DNA of 64,000 nt from NCBI GenBank assembly GCA_048499435.1, contig JASNZW010000007.1, positions 155,113-219,112 of the forward strand, given 5' to 3'. Positions 1 through 7,883 of this stretch are shown here, in pieces. Under the pieces are notes generated by a model. The model saw nothing but the letters and a program-made list of their open reading frames with translations. It was not told the origin of the DNA and searched no databases. The stretch is from DAOTWC01 sp048499435. GTDB lineage: Bacteria; Chloroflexota; Anaerolineae; Aggregatilineales; Phototrophicaceae. The position numbers and the translations under genes were made by a program. Each line of letters starts with the position of its first letter. The first letter of the stretch is position 1.

Positions 1-110
1 CGCCACCGTTTTTGCCTGTAAAAAGGGGCAGCCCGCGAAATCCAAACAGCGTAGCAATATTGACAGTTTACGGCATTTTGCGGTACGTTATCGGCATAGG
101 GTGATTTGCC
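1..110 (+). promoter_or_regulatory. Probable CRISPR leader (partial)
   Basis: This stretch lies directly 5' of the first CRISPR repeat and has no convincing gene. The repeats end in ATTGAAAC and the only degenerate repeat is at the far right end. Both facts point to a leader on the left and transcription to the right. The left edge of the window cuts it off, so cas genes could lie just outside. Confidence 0.5.
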
Positions 111-443
111 CTATACGGGGCGCTCCATCCCTACGGGGAATTGAAACAAGATGTATGCTCCGTCAACTATCCGACTTGGATCTATACGGGGCGCTCCATC
201 CCTACGGGGAATTGAAACGAAAAACCCCGTTGCGAAGATCAGCAAACGGCACGACAACTATACGGGGCGCTCCATCCCTACGGGGAATTGAAACTAAAGA
301 TGACCTGCCCGATGAACAGCGCACCAAAGATGCTATACGGGGCGCTCCATCCCTACGGGGAATTGAAACTTCAGATCAAGACCCATAAAAGCATTGGGCA
401 CGATCTGCTATACGGGGCGCTCCTCCCTACGGGGAATTGAAAC
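111..443 (+). CRISPR. Five-repeat CRISPR array, four spacers
   Basis: Repeats of 37 nt start at 111, 182, 258 and 333 and are identical by eye. A fifth at 408-443 is 36 nt, having lost one A in its middle. The four spacers are 34, 39, 38 and 38 nt (148-181, 219-257, 295-332, 370-407) and unrelated to each other. The repeat's 3' half folds as TCCC-TACG-GGGA, a C(UACG)G UNCG-type tetraloop hairpin, and it ends in ATTGAAAC, the usual 8-nt crRNA handle of many type I and III systems. No cas gene is present in the window, so the subtype cannot be decided. Long reading frames across the array are repeat artefacts. Confidence 0.97.
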
Positions 444-844
444 AGTGGTAAGCAGCCACAATCATCGAAATGAAAGGGCATAGCTGCCCTTCATTAATCC
501 CTTCAGGCGGAAACAGGTGACTGTGCGCTACAATCCATTGTGACTGCAGCGTTCACTGGTGTCATTGTGCGTGCCCGTCGTGTCCAGACAGTTACCCTGG
601 CGGATGGCTGCTGGTGCTGGACAGCCTCAAAACACGGGAAGCTGCGCAGGATGTGGCTGAGACCCTCTAAAAGGCTGAAACAAAAAGTGTGAAAACTTTG
701 CGTTCCTGCCCGGGCTGTTTCGGCAGGCGTGCGCTCTGTGCGGCCTTGTCATTGTGAATGCAAACAGCACGCCGCGCTGCTGCGCTGCGCTGGCGTTCAG
801 CGCGAAACCGCTGAGGTTTGACAAACTAAACTACTAAAAGCGCG
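444..844. other. Gene-free gap after CRISPR array
   Basis: I see no credible gene in these 400 bases. A hairpin with a 7-bp stem (AAGGGCA / TGCCCTT, loop TAGC) at 474-491 follows the last repeat and might end the CRISPR transcript, but no clear T-run follows it. A 65-codon minus-strand frame at 627-824 has no ribosome binding site or recognisable domain, so I do not call it. Confidence 0.5.
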
Positions 845-2074
845 TTAACGGATAAGCCAGAGCGCGCGCTGAGGTGTGGTCAGAACCTGATTGCCCGTTT
901 CAGTGACCAGCACGTCATCTTCCAGACTAATCCAACCGCGCCCGTCAAGCAGTGTTTCCAGACCTTCAGCGGTGAAAACATTGCCTGCTTCGATCAGCCA
1001 TTCTGGCTGTCCCTCACGATAGCGCCCCAGGCCTTGCCCGCCGTCGTGTGTTGCCCGTCCAAGCTGATGCCCCACACTATATTTAAACGGCGGGTATCCG
1101 GCTTCAACCAGAACAGCGTGCGCCGCTTCCGCCGGTTTCCAGATGGGCGTGCCGGGTTTCAGGTTGTCGATGATAGCGTCTACGCCGCGCCGGATGGTAT
1201 CGAACAGTCGCTGCACCGTGTCTGGGGGGGCGGTTTCATTCTCCTCCAGCACGTACCACATACGCTGAAAATCGCCACAGAATCCTTTGTATTTGATGCC
1301 GAAGTCGATTTGCAGCGTCCAGCCACGCTGAAGCACGGTATCGCCGGGCGGTGTATGCCCGATAGGCGCTACTGGCCCTACTGTAATAATCGGACAATGG
1401 TCGCGGCTCCACGCGGTTTCTAAACCGCGCTGGCGCACTACGTCGAGCATAAAATCGTAGATCTCGCGCCCCGTTCGGCCTGGCGCGAGGAAGAGGCTGG
1501 TTTCTTCGAATACCTCATCAGTGCGGGCAATTGCAGCTCTAATCAGCGCGACTTCCCCAGGGGATTTACGCCCGCGCAGCCGAGTGATGAGGTTCTCTGC
1601 GCTGATAAGCCGCTCTATAAATGGCGTACCTGCCAGCGTCTCGGTTAGCCACAGATATTTGCCATATGACAGGCCATCGGCCTTAGAGTTATTGCGGGCA
1701 AAGTTGATGGCGATACGTTCCGGGTTCAAGCGCGTCAGCACTTCAACCAGGGTTTTTCCCAGGCTCTCCTGAAACTCGATTACCTGGTCCCAGACACCGG
1801 TTGCTGGTGGGATCGCTACATCCAGCCCGCCGACGATGGCAATTCGCTCACCATGCTGCGTGAGCAGCAACAGGCCCGTGCCCAGATCACGGTCGCCAAA
1901 AATGATCGGGTAAACTGGATCGCCACCGGCGTCGCCCATATTCTGGGCAAAGGTCAGCCATAAGTCTATGTTCAGCTCATTAAGCAGCGCGATGGCCTGG
2001 TCAACTTTCTCAGCGACCAGGCCGTTGAGCGCAGCGGTCTTGTCTGGCCAGCGGTGATGCGTTTTATGCGCCAT
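845..2074 (-). CDS. M24 family metallopeptidase (Xaa-Pro peptidase-like)
   Basis: This 409-residue protein belongs to the creatinase/prolidase (M24, pita-bread) family. A creatinase-type N-terminal domain covers about residues 1-165 and the catalytic domain follows. Likely metal ligands in family order are D257 (LQIDFG), D268 (FCGDFQR), H336 (VGHQLGR), E370 (VFTAEGLE) and E385 (ISLEDD). There is no signal peptide, so it is cytoplasmic. AGGAGA precedes the ATG at good spacing. The start overlaps the end of the GH172 gene by 11 bases, so it is the last gene of the sugar operon. M24 enzymes act on Xaa-Pro peptides, or on creatine-like C-N bonds in divergent members. Its substrate here is unknown and its place in a carbohydrate operon is unusual. 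Confidence 0.9.
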   Translation of the reverse strand: MAHKTHHRWPDKTAALNGLVAEKVDQAIALLNELNIDLWLTFAQNMGDAGGDPVYPIIFGDRDLGTGLLLLTQHGERIAIVGGLDVAIPPATGVWDQVIEFQESLGKTLVEVLTRLNPERIAINFARNNSKADGLSYGKYLWLTETLAGTPFIERLISAENLITRLRGRKSPGEVALIRAAIARTDEVFEETSLFLAPGRTGREIYDFMLDVVRQRGLETAWSRDHCPIITVGPVAPIGHTPPGDTVLQRGWTLQIDFGIKYKGFCGDFQRMWYVLEENETAPPDTVQRLFDTIRRGVDAIIDNLKPGTPIWKPAEAAHAVLVEAGYPPFKYSVGHQLGRATHDGGQGLGRYREGQPEWLIEAGNVFTAEGLETLLDGRGWISLEDDVLVTETGNQVLTTPQRALWLIR

Positions 2075-3170
2075 TCGAAGTTTCTCCTGGTGCGGTCTGT
2101 GGCGGAAAATCGGCGCGTGGTAACCGCTGCTTCACAGGCAGGATGCTGAATGGTTTATGCGGCTCAAGCTGATACCAGTAAGCGGTGCTGGAAAAATCAT
2201 CACTGCGACTGTTGGCGTGTCCGTGCTCGATAGAAACCCGTATTGATTTACTGAAGCGCACCGGGTCCAGCAGATGCCAACGATACCAGGAAATAGTGCC
2301 GGTGAAATTGTGATGCCCTGGCAGTGTCAGCCCAAAAAATGGTGACGAAAATGCTTCATCTGGCCCCCAGGCAGTGTTGAAATAGTCTTCCGTGCCTGTG
2401 CCGTGCAGGGTGGGGGGCCAGCGCTGGCCTTCGTTGTCATCGTCGATGAAGATCATTTCATCACCCTCGCCATACCAGTTCTCGCCGTCTGCTTTTGGAT
2501 AGCGCAGGGCGTGGATGTTTAGGTTGCAGCCGATATACTGCCCCTGACCTTCGGCTTCAAGGATGAGATAATTGCCCTCATCGCTGAGATTCGTGCCACT
2601 GTGCTGAAGTGTGTGGTCATCTATATCGCTGGTTTCGACCGTTCCATCGGTCGGGTTCTCGCGATGCCAGCATGCATGCAGTCGTCCCAGATCATCCCGC
2701 GCTTCATCCCAGACTTCATAGTCGATGTTGTAATACAGACGTATCTCGCTGGCGAAATTCTCGCTGGTTACTTCAATACGCGCGCCGGTGCTGAAGGGCA
2801 TCGGCAGATAGCAGTTCAGCCCATGCCCATCACGCGGCGCCATGACCATTGGCAGTGAGGTGTAATTGGTTGTCTGGGCATGCCCGATGCCAAAGAAATC
2901 GCCCACCGGAACCAGCACGCTCGGTTCGGTCTCGCCATCCCAGTACATTTTGAGCACCAGCTTCCGCAGCCAGTTGGACTCGATGCTGTGCGACGTAAAC
3001 CAGATATGTGTGATGCAGCCCGGCCCGGTAACATCGAGCAGTGTATGCGTTTCACCGCGCACAATTGACAGCCGGTCGCGGTTGCCGCCGGTGGGGTCCC
3101 AGCTTGAGGCGCGCCTGGTGCGACGCTGGTTATCCACCTGAACAAAGCTGAACCAGTTGAAGTCTGCCAT
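2064..3170 (-). CDS. DUF2961/GH172 glycoside hydrolase-like protein
   Basis: This 368-residue protein is of the DUF2961 family, now GH172. Characterised members act on fructofuranose or arabinofuranose linkages (difructose dianhydride I synthase/hydrolase, D-arabinofuranosidases). Family hallmarks are WYGEGDEMIFID at about residue 235 and LHGTGTEDYFNTAWG at about residue 260; these acidic residues include the probable catalytic pair. No signal peptide is present, so it should act on imported sugar in the cytosol. A GGGGG ribosome site precedes the ATG. It sits 37 bases after the MalG-like permease and overlaps the peptidase gene. A clear paralogue lies at 34528-35646 in the second sugar locus. 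The exact substrate cannot be read from sequence. Confidence 0.9.
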   Translation of the reverse strand: MADFNWFSFVQVDNQRRTRRASSWDPTGGNRDRLSIVRGETHTLLDVTGPGCITHIWFTSHSIESNWLRKLVLKMYWDGETEPSVLVPVGDFFGIGHAQTTNYTSLPMVMAPRDGHGLNCYLPMPFSTGARIEVTSENFASEIRLYYNIDYEVWDEARDDLGRLHACWHRENPTDGTVETSDIDDHTLQHSGTNLSDEGNYLILEAEGQGQYIGCNLNIHALRYPKADGENWYGEGDEMIFIDDDNEGQRWPPTLHGTGTEDYFNTAWGPDEAFSSPFFGLTLPGHHNFTGTISWYRWHLLDPVRFSKSIRVSIEHGHANSRSDDFSSTAYWYQLEPHKPFSILPVKQRLPRADFPPQTAPGETSNGA

Positions 3171-3207
3171 GATTTAATCCCCCTATTTCAGATACGGAAG
3201 CAGTGTT

Positions 3208-4053
3208 TCAGCCTTTGATGCCGGTCATCTTGATGCCGCGAACAATCTGCTTTTGAAAGATCAGAAACATGATAAGCATCGGGATGCTTGCCAGCGCCGC
3301 GCCGGACATTGTGCCGCCCCAGTCGGCACCGGTTTCCAGCGAGGACAGGCGCGACAGCCCCACCTGAAGCGTTTGCATCTGGTCAGAGTTGGTGACAATC
3401 AGCGGCCAGAGGAAATCATTCCAGTGGCTCAGATACGTAAAAATTGCCACAACTGCTGCCGCCGGGCGTGCCAGCGGCAAACAGATGCGCCAGAATAACC
3501 CGAACTCAGAAACGCCATCAATGCGCGCCGCGTCAAGCAGTTCATCGGGGATGTTGGCGATAAACTGGCGCATCACGAAGACGCCAAAGGCCGTCAGCAG
3601 CCCGGGCATTAACACACCAGCCAGTGTGTCAATCCAGCCGATACTGGCGATGCCTACGTACCAGGGGATAATCATCATCTCGGTCGGGATCATAATCGTC
3701 GCCAGGATAAGCGTAAACATGAATTCGCGCCCGAAGAAGCGGTATTTAGCGAAGACATAGCCAGCCATCGACGAGAAGAACACTACACTTGCGGTTCCCA
3801 CTGTCGCCACAATAATGGTGTTTAAATACCAACGCAGCAGCAGGCTGGAGCTTAACAACCGCGCGTAATGTTCCAGGCTGAAGGTTTCGGGAATCAGGCT
3901 GAGGTTGAACCAGGTTCCGCTGGCCTTTACCGAAGTGGAGATCATCCACAGGTAGGGAAAGACCATGATGATCCCACCAATGCTGAGCAGTATGTAGGGT
4001 ATCAGCCGCTTGGGATGGATGCGCCATGTGCGTAATGCGCTTGTGTGGTTCAT
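3208..4053 (-). CDS. Carbohydrate ABC transporter permease, MalG/LacG type
   Basis: This 281-residue inner-membrane protein has about six hydrophobic segments. The cytoplasmic EAA loop reads DELLDAARIDGVSEFG and then LPLARPA, as in MalG/UgpE permeases (binding-protein-dependent transport family, CUT1). The C-terminus ends IVRGIKMTGIKG, a typical family ending. Its ATG shares one base with the stop of the upstream MalF-like permease (TGATG), so the two are translationally coupled. No ATPase gene is in the operon. CUT1 systems commonly borrow a shared MsmK/UgpC-like ATPase encoded elsewhere. Confidence 0.95.
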   Translation of the reverse strand: MNHTSALRTWRIHPKRLIPYILLSIGGIIMVFPYLWMISTSVKASGTWFNLSLIPETFSLEHYARLLSSSLLLRWYLNTIIVATVGTASVVFFSSMAGYVFAKYRFFGREFMFTLILATIMIPTEMMIIPWYVGIASIGWIDTLAGVLMPGLLTAFGVFVMRQFIANIPDELLDAARIDGVSEFGLFWRICLPLARPAAAVVAIFTYLSHWNDFLWPLIVTNSDQMQTLQVGLSRLSSLETGADWGGTMSGAALASIPMLIMFLIFQKQIVRGIKMTGIKG

Positions 4054-5006
4054 CAGTATTCGAACTCCCGCCCAATGAGACGCCGTTGGATCAGCGTCAA
4101 CGCCAGGATAATGGCGAAGAAGACCACTGCGATGGCCGATGCTTTGCCCATATTGAGTGAGAAAAAGGCCTCTTTATAAATTAGCAGCGACATCGTCAGC
4201 GTGCTGTTGAGTGGCCCGCCGAAACCATCCTTGCTCATTAACCGAACAAGCGTGAAGTTTTGCAATGACGAAATCATACACAGAATAATTACTAGAACAA
4301 TTGTGCGGTTCAGCAGCGGCAGTGTAATCAGACGAAAGCGCTGCCACGAGCTGGCACCGTCCACCATCGCCGCTTCATAATATTCGGTAGGAATGTCTTC
4401 CAGGCCAGCCAGGAAGATCAGCGCATAGTAGCCCACTCCCGCCCAGATCGTCACAGCAATGATGGACGCCAGTGCTGTGCGCGGGTCGCCCAGAAAATAG
4501 ATACGCTGGACGCCAAGCACATCAAACAGATGCGTAAACAATCCGAAGTTAGGCAAGTAGAGAAATTTGAACACCCAGGCTATCGCTACGCCCGACGTCA
4601 CGAAGGGCATGAAATAAAGCACCCTGAAGAAGCCCTTCATTCGCCCAATACTGCGCAGCAGTAGCGCTACGCCCAGTGACAGCACCGTTAGGATGGGCAC
4701 CCGTGCAGCGGTAAATAGCAGCGTGTTCTGAAGCGCGCGATGGAACGCTGGATCGGCCAGCACTGTGTTGTAATTGTCCAGCCCCACCCAAGAGCGCTCG
4801 CTGCGCAGCGTCATGTAATCCTGTAAGCTGAACAGGAAGGAATTGCCCATTGCTGAAAAATTGACAAGCAGAAAATAGCAAAAGGGCAGCGTAACGAAGA
4901 GATAAGCCCACAGCTTCTTACGCTGCGACAGCGTCAACGTGTGTATGCCTAGCAGCCTGCTGACGCGCGTCTGTGGGCCGGGAAGGCGCTCACTGTGCGT
5001 GCTCAT
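4053..5006 (-). CDS. Carbohydrate ABC transporter permease, MalF/LacF type
   Basis: This permease should pair with the MalG-like protein as a CUT1 heterodimer. I place the start at the ATG at 5006 (MSTHSERLPG, 317 residues), because AAGGAGGT lies six bases upstream. A longer frame reaches an ATG at 5036 without such a site. After a polar N-terminus there are about six membrane segments, with the EAA loop EYYEAAMVDGASSWQRF near residue 220. The C-terminus is LIQRRLIGREFEY. It is separated from the binding-protein gene by a strong hairpin. AATCGTTTTCA just upstream of the ribosome site repeats a sequence found in front of the LacI gene. Confidence 0.94.
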   Translation of the reverse strand: MSTHSERLPGPQTRVSRLLGIHTLTLSQRKKLWAYLFVTLPFCYFLLVNFSAMGNSFLFSLQDYMTLRSERSWVGLDNYNTVLADPAFHRALQNTLLFTAARVPILTVLSLGVALLLRSIGRMKGFFRVLYFMPFVTSGVAIAWVFKFLYLPNFGLFTHLFDVLGVQRIYFLGDPRTALASIIAVTIWAGVGYYALIFLAGLEDIPTEYYEAAMVDGASSWQRFRLITLPLLNRTIVLVIILCMISSLQNFTLVRLMSKDGFGGPLNSTLTMSLLIYKEAFFSLNMGKASAIAVVFFAIILALTLIQRRLIGREFEY

Positions 5007-5050
5007 CACCGCACCTCCTTCTCGAATCGTTTTCAAAAGCTGTATGAGGC

Positions 5051-5090
5051 AGGCCCCCGGACGCGCGCTGCTGGTTTGCTCCGGGGGCCT
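5051..5090 (-). terminator. Intra-operon hairpin between binding protein and permease genes
   Basis: The perfect 11-bp inverted repeat AGGCCCCCGGA / TCCGGGGGCCT (5051-5061 and 5080-5090) has an 18-nt loop. No T-run follows on the minus strand, so it is more likely an mRNA-stabilising or attenuating stem that lets the binding protein be made in excess than a full terminator. The second sugar locus has an equivalent stem at the same place. Confidence 0.7.
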
Positions 5091-5120
5091 CTCAATCAGT
5101 CGGATGTCAGCCGCAGAGGC

Positions 5121-6389
5121 TTACCAATCTGCGAAGAACTGGTCACGGATGGCCTGGTCACATTCGGTGCCCATATTGAGCGCCTCAATCGGGTCCATAC
5201 CGCCGATGATCGCGGCATCGTACATATCCAGCGCGCACTGACGCTCGGCCAGCTCATCTGCCCAGAAGACACCCGTCGTCTGTTCAAGCTGTGCGATGAA
5301 CGGGGCCAGGTTGGGATCCTCACTGTATTTTGGCAGATCCACCATATCAAGGCGGGCTGGTAACTCACCGGTCGCATCGTTATAGCGTTCCTGGGCATCA
5401 GCAGTGGTCATATAGGTGAGGAACTTGGTTGCAGCGTCTAAAGTAGCTTCGTCGTCCATTGCTTTGGTGGTGAGCGCCAGCGGCCACGATGAGCCGGTGG
5501 TGAAGCGCCCGGCGACACCTTCTGGCATTGGTGCGACCGCCCATTCAACACCAGGGGCTACGTTGTCGCGCAGGAAGCCGAGCGCGAACGTAAGCTGTGG
5601 TGTCATGCAGGACAGGCCGGCGGCAAAGGCTTCCAGCTCACCCTCATAAAACCCTGGGGACGATGTCTTATGCACCAGGGTGAAGTCGAGCATGTACTGC
5701 CAGGCATCCACTGCCGCGCCCTCGTTCCAGAGCGTGGTGCGGTTGTCTTCGCTGAAGGGCTGCCCACCAAAAGCTTCAATCAGCGGGCGATACCAGTTCC
5801 AACCATCAGCATCCCACTGCAGATAGTAGCCAGCCTGGGTGATGTTGCCATTGGCATCATATTTAGTGCAGGCTTTGGCGGCCTCAACAAACTCGTCCCA
5901 GGTATCGGGCGGTCTGTCCCAGCCAGCTTCAGCCAGCAGGCCCGTGTTGTACACCAGCGCAAAGTTGCGAATGGATGTCGGCACTGAATAGTGCGCGCCT
6001 TTGAGTTTGGTCACCTGGGTGAACGGCGCAAAATCATTCTCAAGAATGGTCTGGATTTCGTCTGGGAGCGGCGCGATAAAGCCTGATTTGCTCCATAGCG
6101 GCGCCCAGCCAAAGTAGATCATCGCTACGTCCGGGCCGGTCCCAGCAGGCACTGACGCGGCGATCTTTGTCTGATATTCGTCATACGGCAGAACAGTCTG
6201 GACGACCTCAATATCAGGGTACAGTTCATTGAAGCCTTCGATAACGCTCGCCATGCCCAGGACCTTGCCGCCGCTGTCATGCTGCCATAATTCAATGGTG
6301 ACCGGCCCATCCTGCGCTAATGTGAGCGGCCCGGCCAGAATCAGACCGACGACCAAGATAAACAGAGTGAGAAATGACTTCGTCTTCAT
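5121..6389 (-). CDS. ABC transporter extracellular solute-binding protein (family 1)
   Basis: This 422-residue sugar-binding lipoprotein-like or secreted receptor has a signal peptide: MKTK, a hydrophobic core to about residue 22, then LTLAQDG. No lipobox cysteine is seen, so anchoring is unclear. The mature part begins VTIELWQHDSGG and carries family motifs such as GTGPDVAMIYFGW and LVYNTGLLAEAGWDRPPDTW, typical of SBP_bac_1 (MalE-like) proteins. AAGGGA lies eight bases before the ATG. It is the first transport gene, downstream of the LacI regulator, with a palindromic operator candidate between them at 6500-6509. It should deliver an oligosaccharide to the two permeases. Confidence 0.95.
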   Translation of the reverse strand: MKTKSFLTLFILVVGLILAGPLTLAQDGPVTIELWQHDSGGKVLGMASVIEGFNELYPDIEVVQTVLPYDEYQTKIAASVPAGTGPDVAMIYFGWAPLWSKSGFIAPLPDEIQTILENDFAPFTQVTKLKGAHYSVPTSIRNFALVYNTGLLAEAGWDRPPDTWDEFVEAAKACTKYDANGNITQAGYYLQWDADGWNWYRPLIEAFGGQPFSEDNRTTLWNEGAAVDAWQYMLDFTLVHKTSSPGFYEGELEAFAAGLSCMTPQLTFALGFLRDNVAPGVEWAVAPMPEGVAGRFTTGSSWPLALTTKAMDDEATLDAATKFLTYMTTADAQERYNDATGELPARLDMVDLPKYSEDPNLAPFIAQLEQTTGVFWADELAERQCALDMYDAAIIGGMDPIEALNMGTECDQAIRDQFFADW

Positions 6390-6499
6390 GTGGAGTTCCC
6401 TTAAAGTATCTAAACAGGTCTGTGGCGTGTTGTTCGCGAATCCGATAGTAGAACGGCGGTCTTGTGCTTTGTCGTATCAGCTCCCTTTCAACACGTAGA

Positions 6500-6509
6500 C
6501 AAACGTTTG
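6500..6509. promoter_or_regulatory. Candidate LacI-family operator
   Basis: The perfect 10-bp palindrome CAAACGTTTG with a central CG step is the usual core of LacI/PurR/CcpA-type operators. It lies about 110 bases upstream of the binding-protein start, in the space before the LacI stop codon, where it could repress the transport operon. Confidence 0.5.
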
Positions 6510-6525
6510 CGACTGCCCTGTTAGA

Positions 6526-7554
6526 TTACAATGGGCACGGTCTGCTCTGTGTATTTACGGTGCTGCCACAAGAGGCGCGGATAATCAGGTCTGCTTCCAG
6601 AACGACGGTACGGGCAGGGCGATCTGGAAACGCCAGACGGTTCAACAGCAGTTCTGCGGCGTGAACGCCGATCTCAAACGCTGGTTGGCTTACAGTAGTT
6701 AACGGCGGGTTAAGGGAGTTGGCCCAGGGCAAATCGTCAAAGCCGATGACTGCAACATCATTCGGTATTGCTAAACCCATTTCGTGAATAGCATTTAATG
6801 CCCCGATTGTCATCAGGTTATTAGCGATAAACAACGCTAGCGGATGTTCTGTTGTTTCCAATAGGCTGCGCGTCAGGGCGTAGCCACTTTCAAGCTGATA
6901 ATCGCCAAAGTGAATCAGCGCTTCCTCAACAGGCAACCCGGCTTCTGCCATTGCCTGTTGAAAGCCTGCATAGCGTTCGCGTCCGCTGGTAAGGTACTGA
7001 GGGCCGTTCAGGATGCCGATGCGCCGATGCCCAAGCGCAATAAAATGTTCGACTGCTAGCCGTGCGCCGTTTTGATTATCAGCCAGCACAACGTCAGTGA
7101 TGGGCTTGCTCATACGGCGATCGACGATTACCACTGGCAGTCCATTTTTTACGGCGGTGGCCAGCATGATGGACTGTTCTTTGACCGGCGCGACAATCAA
7201 ACCGGCCACGCCCTCAGCCTGCATATGATTTATGAAATCGTTTTCCCGCTCCTGATGTGTGTTAGAGTTGCAAATGAGCACGCTGAGACCCTGCTCGGAT
7301 AGTACCTGCTCGATACCACCCAGAACAAGCGTATAAAATGGATTTTTAATGTCAGAGAGAATCACACCGACGAGGTGGCTTTTTTCTGCCCGCAGGCGTT
7401 GTGCGGCACGGTTGGGGCGGTAATTAAGGTCCCGGATCGCTTTCAGGACGCGATCTCGCACGTGATCCGCCACATAGGGCTGGTCATTAACCACGCGGGA
7501 AACTGTAGCGGGTGAAACGCCGGCCTGTTTTGCAACCTCTTTTATCGTAACCAT
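6526..7554 (-). CDS. LacI family transcriptional regulator
   Basis: This repressor has an N-terminal LacI helix-turn-helix (VAKQAGVSPATVSRV) and hinge (YRPNRAAQRLRA), then a periplasmic-binding-protein-like sugar sensor with the usual motifs (GVILSDIKNPFY, VDRRM, GFDDLPWANSLNPPLTTV). I start it at the ATG at 7554 (MVTIKEV, 342 residues), since the 25 codons of the longer frame lie outside the domain. It is upstream of and collinear with the binding-protein gene and probably controls that operon and itself. A pseudo-palindrome lies 28 bases upstream of its start. The second regulator at 29989-31011 has a very similar DNA-binding domain (VSKATVSRVLN), so their operators may overlap. Confidence 0.93.
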   Translation of the reverse strand: MVTIKEVAKQAGVSPATVSRVVNDQPYVADHVRDRVLKAIRDLNYRPNRAAQRLRAEKSHLVGVILSDIKNPFYTLVLGGIEQVLSEQGLSVLICNSNTHQERENDFINHMQAEGVAGLIVAPVKEQSIMLATAVKNGLPVVIVDRRMSKPITDVVLADNQNGARLAVEHFIALGHRRIGILNGPQYLTSGRERYAGFQQAMAEAGLPVEEALIHFGDYQLESGYALTRSLLETTEHPLALFIANNLMTIGALNAIHEMGLAIPNDVAVIGFDDLPWANSLNPPLTTVSQPAFEIGVHAAELLLNRLAFPDRPARTVVLEADLIIRASCGSTVNTQSRPCPL

Positions 7555-7883
7555 ACGGCTTGAGAATCTCGTGAAATTTACTAAAATCGTTTTCATAGAA
7601 ATTGTAAGTAAAAATTTTCTGGATGTCAATCACCTCTCACAGGCATAGTGACCGTGAAAAACCGGCGCTGCAAGGTTGTGGCCGCCGCGGCGCGCTCAGG
7701 CAGGGCGCGCTGGTGCTGGTAGCGCGGGCCAGCCGTTACCGCATTGGTTGCGCAGCCACCCTGAAAGTTACAGGACAATAGAAGAGAAGTGTGTCACAAT
7801 AGGATTGTTCCTAGCTTAGAAACACCGCGTCTAAACCCCCCAACCATTTTCGGGCGCAACAGCATTTATCAAGGGGATAGGTT
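7555..7883. other. Divergent intergenic region, LacI gene and defence operon
   Basis: This gap of about 330 bases must hold the minus-strand LacI promoter and the plus-strand promoter of the defence operon. Apart from the operator-like site at 7582-7595 and the AAGGGGAT ribosome site before 7884, I see no gene. CACAAT at 7795-7800 is a possible -10 for the defence operon, without a convincing -35. Confidence 0.5.
7582..7595. promoter_or_regulatory. Candidate LacI-family operator (autoregulation)
   Basis: TAAAATCGTTTTCA is a near-palindrome around a central CG, 28 bases upstream of the LacI start. ATCGTTTTCATAG within and after it closely resembles TATCGGTTTCATAG at 31178-31191, in front of the second sugar locus. 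Confidence 0.5.

Noticed and set aside
101..388. 95-codon frame across the CRISPR array with a repeated peptide
   Set aside because: It is created by the repeats themselves (IRGAPSLRGIE at each repeat) and has no ribosome site or conserved domain.
627..824. 65-codon minus-strand frame after the CRISPR array
   Set aside because: It has no ribosome site, domain or neighbour support.
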